Below, piece after piece: positions 51,601 through 54,661 of a stretch of 54,661 nucleotides of DNA. The notes under the pieces were generated by a model. That model saw nothing but the letters and a program-made list of their open reading frames with translations, was not told the origin of the DNA and searched no databases. Each line of letters opens with the position of its first letter. The stretch's first letter is position 1. Both the position numbers and the translations under genes were made by a program. Origin of the DNA: Deltaproteobacteria bacterium (lineage in GTDB: Bacteria > Myxococcota_A > Polyangia > Polyangiales > Houyiibacteriaceae); NCBI GenBank assembly GCA_013151775.1, contig JAADHO010000166.1, forward strand, positions 1 to 54,661, written 5' to 3'.

Positions 51601-52004
51601 GCGTCGGGCATCTCGGCCGCGCGCTCGGGCTCCTCGGCCACGAACTGCTGGAGCAAGCGGATGGCCTCCTGACGGCGCGTCACGACCATCTGCTCACGCT
51701 CCTGAAGCAGACCCTCGAGCTGTGCGTCCTGATACTCCCGGGCAGCGGCGCCGAGCGCGTCCGGGCGCTCGCGCAGGTAGAGGTCATGCTCGATGTTCTC
51801 GGGCAGCGGCGCCTCGTCCGCAGCATCTTCGGCCTCGTCGGACGTCTCGATGTGATGCTCGTCCGCGGGCGCCTGCACACCTCCGCGAGGAGCCGCCGCG
51901 GCAGCTCGACTCGCGGCGTCGCCGGGTCGCGGACGATCCGCCTGAGCCGAAGAGGCCAAGCCGAGCAGCAGCACCAACAGAGAGCCGAGGCGCAGCGCCT
52001 TCAC
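48648..52004 (-). CDS. large periplasmic TPR protein, GltD/AgmU-like
   Basis: The 1118-residue protein has a signal peptide (L-L-V-L-L-L-G-L-A-S-S-A-Q-A), an acidic spacer with D-E-A-E-D-A-A-D, and then TPR repeats to near the end (R-Y-D-R-A-V-E-A-Y-Q-L-L-L-E, F-G-E-A-L-A-E-Y-D-N-V-L and many more). A low-complexity insert E-A-D-A-G-A-D-T-S-A-S-S lies near 580. GTG at 52004 overlaps the previous stop (GTGA). The size and TPR content fit GltD (AgmU), a periplasmic component of the gliding complex, and the downstream order supports this. Direct sequence identity was not checked. Confidence 0.87.
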   Translation of the reverse strand: MKALRLGSLLVLLLGLASSAQADRPRPGDAASRAAAAAPRGGVQAPADEHHIETSDEAEDAADEAPLPENIEHDLYLRERPDALGAAAREYQDAQLEGLLQEREQMVVTRRQEAIRLLQQFVAEEPERAAEMPDALLRLAELRWELSRIEYLTAFAAWQEVPEANRGAQPHPDYTASIALYDRILERHRDYPRTDFVLYMKAYGMLEAGRSEDALALYRRILRDFPQSRFVPDAHFALAEAAFTGRANFGEALAEYDNVLRYEQSQLYDISLFKSAWCMWRMGRNTDAALRFRQVLDLANHRGNMTSEQRRRLRELQDEALDYLIQVFIEDESNTAADLFHFLQEIGGERYAQRVLVRLSDTYLGQSRYDRAVEAYQLLLEMDPSVPEAPEYQRNIASAYASMDDVTETIAAMRALAETYAPGTEWANQQGDPTTVERTQERNERLIRRQAMRYHEIGQRENQRRKYEEAAELYRVYLDHFGDREPAYQIGFYLGEILFHHLERYPEAGDAYLAAARRKPDGEYTRDALYNAIGAFEHVREAELEHCVRGPATPAASEDGEANTQGAGAQAEPTAEADAGADTSASSETPSTPARCGESENDLKFGTAIELYVQLFPQDPDLPEILFRQGRLYYDRQIFDPAVRLFGQLLERFPESEYAAPAGELILDSFNRAEDYANIESWARRLKQAPAFASEEKQHRLDGLILQSIFKIGEQLAARGEHAEAANAYFRAAEEFPRDDRARQAYYNAGVERQSAGDLPGAAEAYDRLVENYPGSAEGAKGAWAAAQMYESIAQFSDAAGYYERYASRFPHADKVADALYDAVLLRVTAGDNDEAVRDGQRFLETFPRHESAGDVSFFTARAYESAEEWQEAARTYRSFIRRTHDLDRQVEAQTRLADVLRSAGDDTAADRALAAAVRLGRRQRSRLHAGLYFAAQARHEQGDRVLARYEAVEIAGDQAGLGDRLQRKSALLREAATIYADTVGFGVAEWVTASLFQIGQSYELFAEAMRAFEIPEGLSEEEEQVYMDQLARFIVPMEERALEAYEGGYQRALELHIYNSWTARLREGLTRLNDVQYPPLREAGGRIAEGSALPLPAPLESLSRGDASTSGSEEAAQ

Positions 52005-54025
52005 TCATCCTCCTCTTCGCTGAGGTTGCTGTGCTCCTCGAATTCATCGGCCCAATACTCGCCCTCGAAGGGCCAGTACTCTTCGTCGTCGCGCAGGAGC
52101 CCCTGCACGCTGAGGGGATCTTGAAGCTCGGGCGGGAAGCGCCCGGCGGCCAAGCTCTCGATTTGAATTTCGATGCGGCGCTTGCTGCCCATCACAGCGT
52201 CGATCTTTCCAATACGTGCCCGACGCAGACCGCCGGCGATGCGCTCGCGCAGCTGACGCAGGGAGTGCAGCGCTGCGGTCGAGGCCGCGTGGACCAGACC
52301 GGCGCGCACGTGGGCCACGCGCGTAGGCAGCCGCCGCGCCAAGCGCTCGTCGCGGGCGAGCAACCCCTCGACGCCGTCGGCCGCCACGACAGGTGCGGCT
52401 TCATCCGGGAGTGAGGCGCGCGCCCTGCCAAAGTCGCGCTCGAGCCGACTCAACCTCGCGGCCACTCGCTGCACGCCCTGCTCGAGCTCGGTAAGCTGCT
52501 CTGGCGTCGCGCCCCCGTCACGCATGGTGTCGAGCTGCTGCGTCAGGTTCGCGAGCAGCGCCCGTGCGCCCTCGAGGTCGCGTGTGAGCCCGGCGGCCTC
52601 TCCCTCGTAGCGATCGCGCGCTGCGGCGGCGCGAGGACGATCTCCGCCCATCAGGCGCGCCCGAATCGCACCGAGCTCCGTCGACAGGCGCCCCGCCCGG
52701 CTGGCCTCGGCGTCCAGAGTGCGGATACGCGTATGCAAACGGTAGAAGCGTGGATCCACGGTCAGCAGCGCGAGCAGCAGATCGTCGAGACCCTCGCCCG
52801 CGGCGGCGCCCGGCACGGCGGCCCGACGCTCGGCGCGCAGCAGATCGTCCTCGAGGCGCGCCTGACGTGCGGGGCTCGCGAGCACGCGGTCGATCTCCTC
52901 GAGCATGGGCTGAAAGCGCGCTTGGTAGCGATCGAAGTGCTCGCTCGCGACCTCGAACTCACAGCGCCCGAGATGCACGTAGGCGCGCAGCAGCCCCGCC
53001 TCGTCCACGAAGGGCGAATTGGGGAAGCGCGACGAGAGCTGGTCGAGGAGATCCAGAGCCGTGTCCTGATCGTCCCCCTCGTACATGCTCCACGCCGCCT
53101 CGAAGAGCGCGGCGGAGACACGGGTCGCGTCGTTTGGGACTTGAAAATAGTAGTAGAAGGCGTCGTCCGCGCGCCGCCCTTCATGGGCCACGCGCCCGAG
53201 GGCCATCCACGCGAGATCCTTGATCGCGAAGTATCGATCGTCGACGTAGAAGGTGTAGTGATCCGTGTCGGCGGTGGTGGCGATGGAGCAGAACTGCCCC
53301 TCGGCGGCCTCGAGATCGCCGCGGCGCGTAGCGATCACGCCGCGCAGATAGTGGGCGTTGGCGTAGAAGCGGCTGCGGCGCGTGACCTCGGCGAAGGCGG
53401 CGTCCGCGTCGTCGAGGGCGTCGGCGTCGTAGGCCGCGCGTCCGCGCAGATAGCGCAGCTCGTTCTGGGCGTCGGGCAGCTCGGCGCCCTCGGGGATCTG
53501 ACTCGCCAGAGTGATCGCAGCGGCGGCGACGTCACCCGAGCGCAGCGCGACGTCGACGAAGCGACGCACGGCGGGTCCGAAATAGGGCCCGTCGGGGCCG
53601 GCCGCGAGGATGCGCTCGAGGTAGCGCGAGGCCGAACGCAGAGCGCCCATCTCCGTGAGCGCGCCAGCGAGCAGGTAGGTGGCGCCGCGAAACTCGTCGA
53701 GCTCGGAAAAATCGGCGAAGCGCGGGCTCTCCACCACCTCGAAGAGCAGCAGCGCGGCGTCGTCCCAACCCTGCGTGAAGTACGCGGCCTCGGCCCGACG
53801 CACGAGCTCGCGCAGACGCTCGACGCTGCCCGTCTCCTCGGCGAGCAGGCGCCTCTCCGCGAGGGCGCTCATGTAGTCGGCGAGGCTGATGGCGGCGCCA
53901 CCGGAATCGGCGCTCGTGCCTTGTGCGGAGGCGGGCGCGGCGACCGAAGAGGCCACGAGCACCGTGACCACCCTGAGCATGAGGAGCGTCCCTGCCCGAC
54001 GCCCCGACGCGGGAGCCCGACTCAC
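52001..54025 (-). CDS. periplasmic TPR/coiled-coil protein in Glt-like cluster
   Basis: The 674-residue protein has a signal peptide (L-R-V-V-T-V-L-V-A-S-S-V-A-A-P-A-S-A-Q). TPR-like helices follow up to about residue 400 (A-E-A-A-Y-F-T-Q-G-W-D-D-A-A-L-L-L-F-E, L-D-L-L-D-Q-L-S-S-R-F-P-N-S-P-F), then a long charged helical region (about 430-560, with L-S-T-E-L-G-A-I-R-A-R-L and D-L-E-G-A-R-A-L-L-A-N-L) likely to form a coiled coil. An acidic tail ends S-E-E-E-D-E. It starts with GTG at 54025, overlapping the upstream stop. It is comparable in type to GltC of M. xanthus, a TPR component, but the match is by type and context only. Confidence 0.82.
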   Translation of the reverse strand: MSRAPASGRRAGTLLMLRVVTVLVASSVAAPASAQGTSADSGGAAISLADYMSALAERRLLAEETGSVERLRELVRRAEAAYFTQGWDDAALLLFEVVESPRFADFSELDEFRGATYLLAGALTEMGALRSASRYLERILAAGPDGPYFGPAVRRFVDVALRSGDVAAAAITLASQIPEGAELPDAQNELRYLRGRAAYDADALDDADAAFAEVTRRSRFYANAHYLRGVIATRRGDLEAAEGQFCSIATTADTDHYTFYVDDRYFAIKDLAWMALGRVAHEGRRADDAFYYYFQVPNDATRVSAALFEAAWSMYEGDDQDTALDLLDQLSSRFPNSPFVDEAGLLRAYVHLGRCEFEVASEHFDRYQARFQPMLEEIDRVLASPARQARLEDDLLRAERRAAVPGAAAGEGLDDLLLALLTVDPRFYRLHTRIRTLDAEASRAGRLSTELGAIRARLMGGDRPRAAAARDRYEGEAAGLTRDLEGARALLANLTQQLDTMRDGGATPEQLTELEQGVQRVAARLSRLERDFGRARASLPDEAAPVVAADGVEGLLARDERLARRLPTRVAHVRAGLVHAASTAALHSLRQLRERIAGGLRRARIGKIDAVMGSKRRIEIQIESLAAGRFPPELQDPLSVQGLLRDDEEYWPFEGEYWADEFEEHSNLSEEEDE

Positions 54026-54661
54026 GGCTCGCTGCCCAGCTCTCGGGTAGCCACGCGCAGACGCACGCGGACGTCGTACTCACCCTCTCCGTCGTCGGGG
54101 AAGTCCTCCGCGATGTCGGAGGAGTCGTCGAGCACCAGCGTCAACTCCGTGGCCTTGCCGCGGATCACCTCGAAGCGATAGGTGTCGCTCTGGGTGTAGC
54201 GGTAGTCGTCATCGGCGCGTGCGCGCTGCTCCGTCTCGACGCTGAGCACGTGGGGTCCGGGCGCGGCGAAGCCTTCGAAGACCTGCTGCACGTCGCCATT
54301 CACGCTCGAAGGATCGCCGCGGAAGATCGGCGCGCCGTCGAGCCGCAGAGCGATGGAGATGAGATCTTGATCGTCGCCTGCGCGGTCTTGGACGCGCACG
54401 CGCACCTTGGTCTGAAAGAGCTGCCTGCCGAGCACGGCGATGCGCGAGCGGACCTGCACCAGGTCGTCCATCACCGCTGTGAACTCCTCGCGCAGCGGCC
54501 CCAGATCCACGAAATCAGGCTCGGGTTCGGCCGTGGCCGTGCTCGACTCGGGCGTGGGCGCCGCCGCGGGCGTGCTCGACTCGACGGGCCCAGGCTCGGC
54601 CGCGGGCGACTCGGGGTTGGCGTCCGGCGTGGCCGCGTCTGGCCCTGCCGCCGGAGTGCTC
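54022..54661 (-). CDS. envelope-cluster protein with Pro/Ala/Glu-rich N-terminal part (5' partial)
   Basis: The frame is open to the right edge, so the start is outside the window. The visible 212 codons begin with a Pro/Ala/Ser/Glu-rich linker (E-S-S-T-P-A-A-A-P-T-P-E). A folded region follows with F-V-D-L-G-P-L-R-E-E-F, V-R-V-R-V-Q-D-R-A-G-D-D, beta strands (I-A-L-R-L-D-G-A-P-I-F-R-G) and an end with V-R-V-R-L-R-V-A-T. It is the most upstream visible gene of the operon, overlapping the next start by 4 bp. The beta-rich C-terminal part may be an Ig-like module. No family is recognised; it is likely exported like the rest of the cluster. Confidence 0.75.
   Translation of the reverse strand, partial: STPAAGPDAATPDANPESPAAEPGPVESSTPAAAPTPESSTATAEPEPDFVDLGPLREEFTAVMDDLVQVRSRIAVLGRQLFQTKVRVRVQDRAGDDQDLISIALRLDGAPIFRGDPSSVNGDVQQVFEGFAAPGPHVLSVETEQRARADDDYRYTQSDTYRFEVIRGKATELTLVLDDSSDIAEDFPDDGEGEYDVRVRLRVATRELGSEP

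Noticed and set aside
48834-52124. A 1096-residue open frame on the plus strand
   Set aside because: It is antisense to the large TPR gene; the minus-strand frame has the signal peptide, TPR repeats and coupled overlaps.

Overview
This window looks like a chromosomal segment of a GC-rich member of the Myxococcota, most likely of the Sandaracinaceae/Polyangiales kind. The evidence is the high GC content, the many lipoproteins with Asp-Ala-Gly or Asp-Ser-Gly linkers, the MopE-type C-N-G-L-D-D-D-C-D-G repeats, a MYXO-CTERM-like C-terminal sorting signal, and a cluster that resembles the Glt gliding/envelope machinery of Myxococcus xanthus. Taxonomy is an inference; no rRNA or tRNA gene was seen.

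Layout. 1-5.1 kb: a VIT/vWA/DUF2135 protein cut by the left edge, then a translationally coupled radical SAM enzyme and membrane protein. 5.3-7.7 kb: a small operon of a TPR protein, a secreted protein and a small membrane protein. 7.7-10.7 kb: two lipoproteins around a REP-type Y1 transposase bracketed by inverted copies of a short repeat. 10.7-14.4 kb: a two-subunit biotin-dependent acyl-CoA carboxylase of methylcrotonyl-CoA carboxylase type. 14.5-22.5 kb: surface proteins, including a coupled pair with vWA, MopE repeats, a sorting signal and an FGE-like domain, plus a perfect 29-bp inverted repeat. 22.6-27.6 kb: an amidase, an EAL phosphodiesterase, an alpha/beta hydrolase and an AAA/DUF4143 ATPase with its own AT-rich promoter. 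27.6-33.0 kb: a Cys-rich lipoprotein, an unusual lipoprotein joining lamin-tail domains to a glucan-water-dikinase-like catalytic half, and a radical SAM/SPASM-like enzyme. 33.1-33.8 kb: a helicase remnant fused to a GNAT remnant. 33.9-39.0 kb: a 1714-residue lipoprotein with about twenty 41-residue Cys repeats and an SBBP propeller. 39.3-43.3 kb: small proteins, an IS91-like remnant, a lipoprotein esterase candidate, a zinc-ribbon/GIDE-like protein, a SUFU-domain gene between two exact 38-bp direct repeats, and a 197-bp truncated copy of the radical SAM gene. 43.3-54.7 kb: an envelope cluster (outer-membrane barrel, lipoprotein, SMUG1-type uracil-DNA glycosylase, AgmX/PglI TonB-like protein, three large TPR proteins) whose upstream members overlap by 4 bp and which runs off the right edge.

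Much of the window encodes exported or surface proteins. The most unusual items are the lamin-tail/dikinase lipoprotein, the SUFU gene in direct repeats, the duplicated radical SAM fragment, the giant repeat protein, and a recurring TANNNT box 5-7 nt before start codons that lack a Shine-Dalgarno sequence, which suggests leaderless transcripts. All family assignments are from reading the translated sequence; no searches were run.
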